The notes beneath the pieces were generated by a model. The model had not been told where the DNA came from and did not search any database. It saw only the letters and a program-made list of their open reading frames with translations. Shown here piece by piece: positions 20,345 through 30,658 of a stretch of 64,000 nt of DNA. The stretch is from Symsagittifera roscoffensis (Eukaryota > Xenacoelomorpha > Acoela > Convolutidae): the NCBI RefSeq assembly GCF_963678635.1, contig NC_087063.1:65524471-65588470 (forward strand), in the 5' to 3' direction. The position numbers and the translations under genes were made by a program. How positions within the stretch are numbered: the stretch's first letter is position 1; each line of letters starts with the position of its first letter.

Positions 20345-21882
20345 CAAAGAGAAATGGTAGATTTAAAATCGATTTAGAATTGTTTGCAGAGTTAGCCTCG
20401 AACTGCAAATCAGAGCCACGTTTTCAAGATATGATGTTCGTTGTTAGTTTTTCAGTAAATTTCCAGAAAACATAAATTTAATTGTAGGTACTATTTTTGA
20501 AACACCTTACCATGCAGTTGGGAGCTGTCAGAGTACCTTCAGGAAATGCAAATCTTCATGCATAACTGGTAAATTCTTTCTTTTTTTTTCAAGGTATGAC
20601 ATTTTTTGCAATTTTTTCAAATATTTTTCAGAAATTTTAAATTTAATTTTTTTTTCATATTTCAAAAAATCAATCCCGTTAGTTGGGGGCTTTTGGAATA
20701 ATCGGGCCTCCACATATGACTGCTCATCTCTTTGTAATTTTGAAGATGGGCTTTTTTATGGAGAGATTTTTGATAAAAATAGATTTCAAACGTTTTTGCA
20801 AGCATGTGCATCGTCAGGATTTTTACAATGAACTAACCTAAATGACAATAAAACAACAATTTACAAATGTTTGTTACAATAAATCACATATGTTTTGGCT
20901 TCCAGCCATCATGTTAAAAAATTAGTCAATCAAAGTTGACTTCTAAAATTACTATTTAGATTAACAAACTTTTTACATTAATTAATTAGACATAATTAAT
21001 TAATTAGACATAATTAATTATAATTAATTAGACAGTTTTTAATCAATTTGTCTGGAAGTTTTTGTGTCATAATTTCGACTTAGACATGTACGTTTTAAAA
21101 GAAAAACAAAAATGTTTTGAAATCAATATTTCAGTGTTATCTCCCTGCTACCAAATTCATCGCGCTTGTTCAAGCCCGGTTTCTGTAGCCTGTTATTTAT
21201 TGCCTCTAGTGTTGACAGTTTTGTTTGGGTGTTTGACCCATCTATAATTGTTCTACTAAAATCTGCGCTATTTCCTTCAACATTGCATTCCTAAATGTGA
21301 AGGCCCTCCGGTGAACCTGTTTTCTTATGTTCCTGAACTCTAGTGGTCAAATGTTGAACAGTTTGTCCGACAAAGGTGAAAGTTGATCCACTACATGATA
21401 GTTCATAAACCACTCTCGAGTTGAGATCATTAGCAAATTCTGATTTCAGTGATGGTAAACATGATTCTAGTTCTCTTGTGGTGAAAACCACTTGAGCGTT
21501 GGTTAAATTTCGTAAACTGCCTGCAAAGTATTGGCTTTGGTTACCTCTATATCGCACCATCAGCATTGAGGGCTTCACATCCTTTGGTGATTGAGTTGAC
21601 AATCTCCTCTCACTATCCAGGGGCTTGCCCTTACCCTCGATGGTTTTGCACAGCGCTTCTGCCGCCACCTTTGCGGACCAATTTTCGATGTACTGATTTG
21701 TCAGCCATTAAGCCCTATTAGTTTCCATAGCCTTGTCAAATTGGTCCCAGTGAGAGGTACTACCAAAACTCTTCGTGCAGTGCCTTGGATAACACTACGC
21801 TTCAACTGCGTTGGGGCGCAGCTTTTATTGTTTAGTATAGTCCCAGTATCTGTTGGTTTTTGATACCAATAGCAGGTTACCA
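20345..21882 (-). mobile_element. Penelope-like element 1, 5'-truncated
   Basis: Contains the GIY-YIG end of the protein (21,668-21,291), part of the RT thumb region (to 21,882), and a 3' UTR of about 950 bp that is about 88 percent identical to 26,155-27,060 in element 2. An AT repeat (AATTAATTAGACAT, three partial copies near 20,985-21,035) has expanded here but not in element 2. The upstream RT is missing; the flank at 21,898 is the 70-bp dispersed repeat. Confidence 0.85.
21291..21882 (-). pseudogene. Penelope-like protein, C-terminal RT tail and GIY-YIG nuclease
   Basis: From 21,882: YWYQKPTDTG, LKRSVIQGTARRV, a frame break near 21,760, then ALCKTIEGKGK, VRYRGNQSQYFAGSL and RVVYELSCSG, followed by FTFVGQTVQHLTTRVQEHKK. 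The last part is the GIY-YIG endonuclease signature as modified in Penelope-like elements (VVY, FVG, Arg and EH). Such nucleases nick the target for reverse transcription. The stop is near 21,291. Confidence 0.85.
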
Positions 21883-21897
21883 ATAAAAAATGATAAA

Positions 21898-21968
21898 GGA
21901 ATTGCTTTCTCGTGTCCAGTTACCATCTTATGTGGGCTGATCCTACCGGTAGAGCGCTACGTGCTATA
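21898..21968 (+). repeat. Dispersed 70-bp repeat, copy 2
   Basis: Matches 473-544, with differences such as ATGTGGGCTGA for GTGTGTGTTGA. It lies directly outside the truncated end of Penelope-like element 1. Confidence 0.75.
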
Positions 21969-22073
21969 TTCTGCTCAAATTACTAGTCATTCGACAAAAA
22001 TGAAAGGAGTTTTGACCGCAAAAAAAGCACAATACGACAAAATTGGCGAGTCTTGTAAATGAACCGGAAAGTT

Positions 22074-22190
22074 AAGAGTAAAAAAGAAGTTACAAAGTTG
22101 TTTTTAATTGTTCAAACTTTTTTTTTTTTTTAAACGTCAAAAATCAAAATCATAAAATTCAATCGCAAAAAAAACATACTTCCAGAAAAA
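22074..22190. repeat. Fragment of the 1.3-kb repeat 3' UTR, left flank of LINE-3
   Basis: GAGTAAAAAAGAAGTTACAA through CATACTTCCAGAAA corresponds to unit positions near 9275-9390. The next part of the unit (TTAGGC...ATATCACGAAGTGCACC) appears at about 25,713, on the other side of LINE-3. LINE-3 therefore sits inside an older copy of this repeat. Confidence 0.8.
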
Positions 22191-22469
22191 CGACAAGACA
22201 AGACAAAAAAATCTTAATTAAAATCATGTTCTCAAGTAACAAAACGACTGGAGTTAAAATGTGACAAACAAGCACCTAATTATAAACAGTTTTTTTGAAT
22301 AATTCCGTACAAATCATCGGCAGCATGTAGCGAGTTCGTCCACGAGTGGGACAAGTGTTATTATTACTTTCCCGTAGCGCAGGCAGCAAACCTTGTAGGA
22401 GGTGTGACCCATTTTTCTTGATCTTCTGGAATAAGACTTCGTCTCTTCGTGAAATTATGTTGCGTACTG

Positions 22470-23829
22470 TTAGTTCTTCTTTTGAATAATTCGATCTGTG
22501 AGCATTTTCAGTACTCTGTCGATTTTGGATACTTCAGTGCTTGATGCATTCCCACAGACTGTGGAACAATACGTTAGGCGACTTTTAATCCAGGAATGAA
22601 AGAGCAATTGCAAGCCACTTGTCTGCACACCGTACTTTCTGAGCAGGTACATTTTCCGAGCTATTTCTTTCCAAATCATCTCTAAGTGAGCTTATGGGTT
22701 TCACATCATACTGAAATATATAGCCAAGTAGTTTGGCCGACATAATTTGCTCTATCTTCAACAGAGCGTTGGGTAAGTTGCTCAAAATACTCTTCGAAAA
22801 TGAGCACACCATTTCTTTTGTTTTACTCAAATTGACTTCCGTTGAATTTTGCTGACACCAAGTCTGGATATTGTTCATTTCTTCATGTGAGCTCTTTCCA
22901 TGGTCATCATACACCGGGAGCGTTAAAGTGCCATCGTCAGCATACTTGGATAATCTAGCATGGCTGTTTTTTGGTTTCAAATCTTCCACGAAAAAAGCAA
23001 AAAGCAGAGCTCCACCGACGGTTCCTTGTGGTATTCCTCTGTTGATAGGCAAAAAGTTCGTTGTCTGTTCATCAAAAACAACTCTTTGTTGTCGATCTGC
23101 GAGAAAATCTACGAACCAACTAAAAACTACTGATGGCAAAGGCAACTTGGCAATTTTATCTAGCAATAGGTTGTGATTCACCAAATCAAACGCTTTTGAA
23201 AAGTCAACCAGAAATGTCCGCACGTATCTGCATCGTTTCTTGCCTAGATTCTCAACTATATGGTGCTGTATCTGTAGAAGGCAGGTTTCAGAGGAACTTC
23301 CTTTCCTAAAAGCAAACTGCGAATTGGAGAGATGAGATTCTATGACAGGTGCCAAATACGTATGCACAAAAATTCATTCTAACAAACGAGCCAGAATAGG
23401 GGTCACTGACACTGGGCGATAGTCACCACACGTTTTGGAGTTGTTTTTCTTTGGAATCGGTAAAATGTTAGCAAATTTCATAAGAATTGCAACTTTTCGT
23501 TCGATGGTTGATCGGTTAAAAATTGTTGCTATTATAGGACTGAGTTCGTCTGCATATTCCTTCAAGAACCACAGGGGTAGTCCATCCGGTCTACTAGCCA
23601 TTTTCTTCAGCCGTTTCAGTGCTTGATGAATTTCTGCAGTGTTAATTGGGGGGATTTCCGTTACAGTAGTTCTCTTTGGAGTAAATATATAGCTCGGGTC
23701 AGTGTTTATATCGGCAAAATACTCATTCAACTCTTCGGGTCTCACCTTTTCTGGTTTTTTAATGGCACGCTTAAAAATGTCTTTCACTTTTTGCCACCAT
23801 TTTGAAGTGCCGCGTGACGATTCTGCCAA
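22470..23829 (-). pseudogene. LINE-3 reverse transcriptase
   Basis: The first part (23,829-23,374) has the connector PEELNEYFADI, then IHQALKRLKKMASRPDGLP, ANILPIPKKN, CGDYRPVSVTPILARLLE. A one-base break near 23,370 leads to the 260-residue frame: SQFAFRKGSSSETCLL, TFLVDFSKAFDLVNHNLLL (first catalytic Asp), INRGIPQGTVGGALLFAFF, LSKYADDGTLTL (YADD, second catalytic pair), then LLGYIF. The tail at 22,679-22,470 reads LLFHSWIKSRLTYCSTVCGN and KIDRVLKMLTDRI. Motif order and wording fit a CR1/Jockey-group LINE RT. Confidence 0.85.
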
Positions 23830-23988
23830 CTCACTAGATCTGTTTCTGGCGATCAGAGTTCCTACTCGTTCTGATAGGTTGTTAGCATCTCTGAGGCGAC
23901 GTTGTCTGAAATAGCGAGTACGCCGTTTAAGAAGTGTTTTTTATTAGCGGAGACACATGTTGTGGATCTCTGTCAGACATATTCACTT

Positions 23989-24990
23989 TTATAACCGGAA
24001 TTTTCTTCTGTAATTCTGCAAGTACCTTTTTTCAGTGAATTGTGTATACACATTGTCTAGATCTTGTTCTAGAACTTCTGCCCAATTAAATTTCAGGATT
24101 GCTTTCTGGAGTGCTTCTTTGTTTTGACGACGACGGTCAAGAAGATGGTGTGTACGTCTGATAGGAGGGACAATGTGCAATTGTGTTGGTTTAGCAAAAA
24201 TAGCATTGTGGTCAGTCTGAACGGTTGAACTAAAAACTTCGACCGAGTAATACCGAGGTCTATTTGTGAGAAACAAATCCAGAGAGCGGTCTCCTCGTGT
24301 TGGTTCACGAACGATGTTGGTCAACTGGAACTCTTCTGTGAAAATTGAGAGATCTAGTCTGATTGCTTCACCTGTGATAACTAAAATGTAGTTGATTCTA
24401 ATTTCTTCAGTAACAACCATGTATTCTGTGATATGTCGTTTATGAGATCTTTCTCTTCGTAATTGTGTACTGGGGGTGATATTACGAAACCACCAGGTAA
24501 GTTGTTCGTTGAAACTGACAGTGGATTATTTGATAGTCAAAATTGTTGAAATTTGGTTTAATGTGCTGAAAAACTTCAAAATCATGTTTCAAGTACATCA
24601 AGATACCACCACCACTCTTATGTGATCTGTCTCTGCGGAAAAAGTGTACCCCAATATTTCATTAAAACTTGGAATTTTTCAAGCATGATTCTATCACAGT
24701 GATTACTGAAGGTTTATATGCAATTGCTTCTACCCTTAAACAATCAATTGCATTGAATTTAGCAATAGATTGTGCGTTTATTGTTAAAAAAAAGAAAGAT
24801 GTCCTTGTACACTCGCCTGAGTTCGTGAACTTGGTGATAGTCAGTCTATTTCGACTAACTTTTTCCTGTGATACAGTTTCAAATTGCGGACTTAAAAAAC
24901 TTGTCTTTCAACTTTTTCTACGTCAATTAGTTCACGTCGTTTTTTGCAAAATCTGTTCTATTTTCCTGTCACTTTCCAAAAAAGACGGGG
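23989..24990 (-). pseudogene. LINE-3 endonuclease
   Basis: Near 24,700 the minus strand reads ITVIESCLKNSK, the E motif with a Trp-to-Cys change, then HFFRRDRSHKSGGGILMYL near 24,640-24,580. The 143-residue frame below 24,420 has DLSIFTEEFQLTNIVREP, SLDLFLTNRP, VEVFSSTVQTDHNAIF (the TDH catalytic box), then helices leading to the connector. This is an APE-type nuclease. The N-terminal half is scattered over two frames. Confidence 0.75.
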
Positions 24991-25006
24991 AAATGTAGAA
25001 TTTTTG

Positions 25007-25675
25007 TCATAATCTTCCATCAGATACGCTTTCGCTAATATCTTTCTTGGGACAAATTCTGTTTTGAACCTTACGAGAATTGTTGGTGGCCGTTTTTGTT
25101 TTCATGTCAAATCTTAAAAGTCGTTCAATATTGTCGATATGTCCGAGCTCATGACCTTCATCTAGGTATGTGAGCATATTCGATATGGTCTGGCGGTCAT
25201 TCTGAATTTGTTCTGCTGCATTAGGGGCATCAAGTTTGGATATTTCATCAATGCAGATTTCGTATTGATTTCTCTGTGAAACATAGTTCTGCACTTGAGT
25301 TGTTCGAGCCACTTGTGCTCCAGTTGCTTCAGAGGCAGTCGCGTCTGCATAGTTTCTCTGTTGTTGTTCGTTGGCCAGAGAGCTTGCTAGAGCTTCCGTG
25401 ACCGAAGAAATGATATCGTTTTTCAAAGAATCGTAATCAATGTAGTCTGCTTGCAATTTCTTTCTGACACTCGATTTGTTGATTGGTTTGATAAGCAAGA
25501 AAAGTTCTTTCGATATATCTGCACAAAAAGCGTGGAAACAACGTCGGCAGTGCTCGCAATTAATCCAAATGCCGTCGTCACCGAGGTTGTCGGCCTGCTT
25601 GCTCTTTCCGCATTTGTCAGTTGTATTCATCGATCCCCGTCGTTTGGTTGCCGTTGTCTGCGTCTCTCCGACCAT
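25007..25675 (-). pseudogene. LINE-3 ORF1 with PHD-like finger
   Basis: 222 residues. Cys and His spacing (DKCGKSK, WINCEHCRRCFHAFCADI) gives a PHD-type finger near residues 20-55. A Gln-rich helical region follows, then EICIDEISKLDAPN, IDNIERLLRFDMKTK, the RRM-like part, damaged by a frame break so that the usual VRGI wording is lost. The same protein type occurs in LINE-1 and LINE-2. The likely start is the Met at 25,675 or slightly upstream. Confidence 0.65.
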
Positions 25676-25712
25676 AACAAATTTGAAAACTATTTAATAA
25701 GTTTATCACAAC

Positions 25713-26154
25713 AATTAGGCTAAGGGCAAGATATCACGAAGTGCACCTAGTTATTCACAGGAGAAAAAGACGCATTCTGAGTGGTAACCTTGTGCAGTTC
25801 AATTTTTACCGAGTTCATTTCGCCAATCATGAAAATTGAGCAGAAAAACTTTGTAAAGTTTCTTGTTATGGTGATGAAAAAGACACATCTCTAACGATTA
25901 CTCAGAAACAAGTAACTTCCGTCGTTGAGCTTAAGAACTGTTTTCATTTAACTTTTAGCTCTTTAGTTATATTGTTAAAGTATTTTAACTTACAAAGAAG
26001 TATTTCATATTGAGGAGTTAGAAACAGGTGAAAGGTGATCGATCTCTGGTTTATGGTTAATTTTCTCGGCTGAACCAAAATAATAGGAAAAACTGAGGAG
26101 CTATAGACTAGTTTTTAGGAGAGACCTCATGATTTGGAGAAGCTAAGATCAAGC
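25713..26154. repeat. 1.3-kb family 3' UTR segment plus dispersed repeat, right flank of LINE-3
   Basis: ATATCACGAAGTGCACCTAG continues the fragment interrupted at 22,190. From about 25,870 it is the same sequence as 14,321-14,616 (GATGAAAAAGACACATCTC...AAGATCAAGCCA). It ends exactly where Penelope-like element 2 begins. Confidence 0.85.
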
Positions 26155-28740
26155 CAAAGAAAAATGGTAGATTTAAAATCGATTTAGAATTGTTTGCAGA
26201 GTTAGCGTCGAACTGCAAATCAGAGCCCCGTTTTCAAGATATGTTGTTCGTTGTTAGTTTTTCAGTAAATTATCTGAAAACATAAGTATAATTGTATGTT
26301 CCAATTTTGAAACACCTTACTATGCAGTTGGGAGCTGTCAGGGTACCTTCAGGAGCAGCAAATTTTCATGCATAATTGGTCAACTCTTTCTTTTTTTTCA
26401 AGATATGACATTTTTTGCAATTTATTCAAATATTTTTCAGAAAATTTAAATTTAATTTTTCTTTTCATATTTTAAAAAATCCATCCCGTTAGTTTGGGGC
26501 TTTTGGAATAATCTGGCCTCCTTGTATGACTGCTCATCTCTTTGTAGTTTTAAAGATGGACGTTTTTATGAAGAGATTTTTGATGAAAAATAAATTTGAA
26601 ACGTTTTCGCAACTATGTGCATCGTCAGGATTTTTACAATGAACTAATCTAAATGACAATAAAACAACAATTTACAAATGTTGGTTACAATAAATCACTT
26701 ATGTTTTGGCTTTGTGCTATCATGCTAAAAATTAGCCAATCAAAGTTGACTTCTAAAATTACTATTTAGATTAAAATACTTTTTACCTCTATATTTAATT
26801 AGACAGTTTTTAATTAAATGGTCTGGAAGTTTTTGTGTCATAATTTCGATTAGGACATGTGAGTTTTAAAAGAAAAATCAAAAATGTTTTGTATCAATAT
26901 TTCAGTGTTATCTCCCTGCTACCAAATTCATCGCGCTTGTTCAAGCCCGGTTTCTCTAGCCTGATATTTATTGCCGCTAGTGTTGACAGTTTTGCTTGGG
27001 TGTTTGACCTGTCTATAAATGCTGAACTAAGATATGCGCTAATTCCTTCAACATTGCATTGCTAAAGGTGAAGGCCCACCTGTGAACCTGTTTTCTTATG
27101 TATCTCAACTCTAGTGGTCAAATGTCGAACGGTTTTCCCGGCAAAGGTGGAAGTTGATCCACTACATGACACTTCATAAACCACTCTCGACTTGAGATCA
27201 TTAGCAAATTCTGATTTCAGTGATGGTAAACATAATTCTAGTTCTCTTGTGTTGAAAACCACTTGAGCATTGGTTAAATTCCGTAAACTGCCTGCAAAGT
27301 ATTGGATTTGGTTACCTCTATATCGCACCATCAGCATTGACCTTGAGGGCTTCACATCCTTTGGTGATTGAGTTGAGAATCTCCTCTCACTATCCAGGGG
27401 CTTGCCCTTACCCTCGATGGTTTTGCACAGCGCTTCTGCCGACACCTTTGCGGACCAATTTTCAATGTACTGATTTGCCAGCCATTGCGCCCTATTAGTT
27501 TCCATAGGCTTCTCAAATTGCTCCCAGTGAGAGGTAATACCAAAAACTCTTCGTACAGTACCTTGGATAACACTACGCTTAAACTGCATTGGGAGCAGCA
27601 TTTTTTTTTTGTAGCTCAGTATAATCCCAGTATCTGATGGTTTTTGATACCAATTGCAGATTACACCGCTATCCTGCAATACATTTATGTTCAAATCCAG
27701 GAACGGCAAATTCCCCTCTGACTTAGTTTCCTCTAGAGTGAACTGCAGATTTGGATGAAGAGAATTGGCGGCTTTGGAGAACACAACTCGGCTCAACTCT
27801 GACTGTTCCAACTATGTCATCTACAAACCTGAGGAACAATTTTACTTGTGGAGCATCCTTCTCCTTGTTCTTAGCGCGGCAGCAGATTTCACAGTACCAG
27901 ACTATCTCGGTTATTGATGATAACTCATCATCGGATATTTTCCCGCATTTTAGATTACTAGTTTCGGCAACTCTCGCATTCAACCCCCTTTGATCTATAT
28001 GTTACTTTACTGCGGCAACATGGGTACAAACCGTTTTTGTCATTCATTGGCTGTATCTCTGGTCAAACCGGTATTTCTTGTCTCGGAGCAAACTCGTACT
28101 CTTTCAGCCATAGATTTACCAGAATTACAGTGCGGGAAGCGCCCATTGCTAGACTATCCACTTGCACATACCATGAATCATTACACTTGAAATATACTTT
28201 GCTGGCCGCCATTTTTAAAACATTTTTCATGGTTGCTGTATGAATTTCAGGAGGAGACTTCCTGACCGTACAGCATCTGTCAGGCAATCTCAATAGCTTT
28301 CTTCAGGGGAACCTCAGTGTACAAACTTTTCATATCAAGAGATTTCGTGTTTTCATCCGGATTTAGATCAATGTTTTCAATTGTTTATTTGGCATCTTTA
28401 AAATTAGTTTATTTATTGGCTCCATCGATATTGTCAAAAATTTTTGCAACCGTTTTGTTAACATGCTCATATGAGCTGCCCGGAAGTGATAGTGTTGATC
28501 GTAGGGGTGTCTCAGCCATGTGCACCGTAGCTAAACCTTACAAACGGGCGGGTTGCCCCCCTATTGACCTAATCTTAGAATATAGTTGATCACTTATCTC
28601 GTCTCCTTCGATCATGGCAAGTAATTTTTTGTTCAGTTCCCTCAGTATAATAATTTTCAGTATAACCACCTCTATTCTCAACAACTGAGATTGCAACAAT
28701 GATTCCAGCATAGATTCATACGTTTCTTTCCTCAATTAGA
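26155..28740 (-). mobile_element. Penelope-like element 2
   Basis: More complete than element 1: RT (28,735-27,400), linker, GIY-YIG nuclease (to 27,062) and 3' UTR (27,060-26,155). Its insertion interrupts the dispersed repeat after AAGATCAAGCCA. The 5' end is missing beyond the first RT motifs. Several frameshifts and stops are present. Confidence 0.85.
27062..28735 (-). pseudogene. Penelope-like reverse transcriptase and GIY-YIG nuclease
   Basis: Motifs in order on the minus strand: EGDEISDQLYSKIRSIGGQP, then AETPLRSTLSLPGSSYEHV, KSLDMKSLYTEVPLKKAIEI (palm motif A), LAMGASRTVILVNLWLKEYE (motif B), KLFLRFVDDIVGTV (motif C, FVDD), then FTLEETKSEGNLPFLDLNI, WYQKPSDTG, IQGTVRRV, VRYRGNQIQYFAGSL and RVVYEVSCSG before the nuclease signature FAGKTVRHLTTRVEIHKK. 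Compared with element 1, the EH pair of the nuclease reads EIH here, so the catalytic Glu may be displaced. At least three frame breaks separate the parts. Confidence 0.85.
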
Positions 28741-28990
28741 CAAATTTAATGTAAAAATCTTGATGATGCACTTAGTAGCGAAAACCTTTTTTTTTTTCAA
28801 TTTCCCCCAAAAATTGAAATTCGGAACCCTGTAGGCAGGGCTTTCAATTCCAATTCCAATTCTCAATTCGAATTCCAATTCGCAAAAGCCAAATTTCAAA
28901 CATTTTTGGCCAATTTCAATCCCAATTCTAGAATAACTTTGGAGAGTTTCATGATGCTGTTAAGGACTATATTACTTCACAGACCATTGT
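28741..28990. repeat. CAATTC-rich low-complexity stretch
   Basis: From about 28,845 to 28,935 the sequence is built from CAATTCC, AATTCG and CAATTTC variants. Similar AATTCC-rich sequence occurs in the core of the 2.5-kb inverted-repeat elements (for example 48,388-48,480), so it may be a remnant of that family just outside the left terminal repeat. Confidence 0.6.
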
Positions 28991-29881
28991 GCAATGTAAC
29001 ATTCGCCCAAATACTACACAGCGATGGAGCGTAGAAAAATTACCTATTAACGACTGGCAAGCGTCAGTTACCTTAGTTCTACTCGTTTTTCACCGTCTCG
29101 ACCTTGCCAGTTGATTTTCTGGTCTGTTTAGGGCTAAGTAAAAGGTTACTATTTTTAGGCCATCAGTCAAACGACTTTTGATCAGCTTTCGTTTACATGC
29201 GAACACAACCACATAGCTGAGTCTCGGATCCTCAGACTACGTTATTGCTATTAAAAACACGGCTCGAATAGCCTATTTTACTATTTTTTTGTCGACAGTT
29301 TTATGTTAAATCCATTGGAGATGGATTGACCCTTTCCTCTTTCTAGCTACTCATATTCTAAAATATCAAACAATACCGGGGTTAATTCAAAGTATTATGG
29401 CATCAGAGTAGCTAAAAAGTTAGTTTACTATAGTCTTTTACCATATATTAGTCTCTGGGGGGCCGAGCCTCCGCTTCCGTGATTTCCTCGAGATAACGTC
29501 GTTATCACTCCCAATTCGTGGCACGGGAGGATACTGCTCAATATTCATTCCCCACTGAAGCCTCCCTTCTCGCTATTTTCATCTGCTAAGGGTCTTATCG
29601 TGCGTGATCGTCAAGATAAGAGACTTTGTGTTTTTGTCTTTCTCGTGCTACTGTTTTCACTATATTTGCTGTTGTTCTGACTTTTCCACCTTTTTCAGGC
29701 AAAATGGCCGTTTTTGGTATTTCTGAGAAATATTCGTTCGACAATCGAAGTTTTGAAGAAAAAAAAACTTCTAGAATATTTCTATCCTCCTTCGCAGCTT
29801 TTTTTTTGTCGTTAAGGCCTTTAATCGTTTTCTTGTGTTTCGCCGGAAGGTTGCGCTGTGCCAATCTTGCAGAATGGCACA
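28991..29881 (+). repeat. Left inverted repeat (0.89 kb) of the 30.8-kb structure
   Basis: Starts GCAATGTAACATTCGCCC and ends AGAATGGCACA. It is the reverse complement of 58,900-59,785, about 85 to 90 percent over most of its length, and is about 92 percent identical in direct orientation to 47,232-48,118 and the same part of the other array units. Homology stops sharply at 29,881, after which unrelated sequence leads to the Ty3-like genes. Small plus-strand ORFs within it appear to be chance. Confidence 0.9.
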
Positions 29882-30658
29882 TACTCCCCGGACAGTTCCC
29901 ATCATTGTCCCTATTGATCGCATAACAACGGGTTATCGTCAAGTAGTGTTCCAGTTCTCTATAATCAACCTTACAAATCGCATTAGAAAATGAAATTTAT
30001 CTACTGCACCTCAACTCACTACGGGTCACAAATGGAATCATACTACATCTCACTGCCTTTCAACATTTTCACAAAATTTGCACCATGAGGAGTGTCCTAG
30101 ATAAAATTTCTTTTCTGACTACTTGTGTCATCTAGCCAAAAAAAATCTTTTCGCTCTTGCTGGTTAAAAACTTGGGACGTGGCACGGCCACGCACCCGTT
30201 AAATTTAACTTAACGTCACTCACCAAGTATAATCAGTTATTTATGCTCTCATCCTCAATATAAAAACTAAGAAACTCTGCGGCTATTAAAGTTATTGAGG
30301 TACTCACCCTCTTCGAGCGAGCTTACCTAAACTTGCCAGGTTGCCACACAGTGAACACGTGTCTTACACAGGTTAAAAACATCAGTCGTGTTTAAATAGG
30401 TAAAAATACTCACCTATGTTCTATATACATATATAAGTAGCACAACTAAAACTTTCTTTCAACAATTTCAACAACTGCAACAATTTTCAAAGTTTGGTCT
30501 GACCAAGGTAAATCAAAACAAAAAATTTAACAATTTCAATAATCAAACTTGGTTGATTAGTATCAGTTTCACCGCAGAAAGACAATCAAGTTTTTCTCCT
30601 TCTCTCTTTACTCTTCACTCTTCGTCATTCCATTGCTTCTCCATCCTGTTCTTCAGTT
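29882..30658. other. Non-coding region between left inverted repeat and accessory ORF
   Basis: This is where the 3' UTR and 3' LTR of the minus-strand Ty3-like unit would be. I compared it by eye with the 44,255-45,777 leader and found no shared long sequence, so no LTR pair is supported. It is rich in CAACAATTTCAA-type motifs near 30,460-30,540 and contains an ATATACATATATAAG string near 30,425. Confidence 0.5.

Larger units (their letters stand above)
22330..25712 (-). mobile_element. LINE-3: decayed CR1/Jockey-like retrotransposon nested in a repeat
   Basis: On the minus strand: ORF1 with PHD-like finger (25,675-25,007), endonuclease (about 24,990-23,989), RT (23,829-22,470). Its two sides carry adjoining parts of the 1.3-kb repeat family, so the insertion is nested and nearly full-length. 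Frameshifts break EN and RT. Confidence 0.85.
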
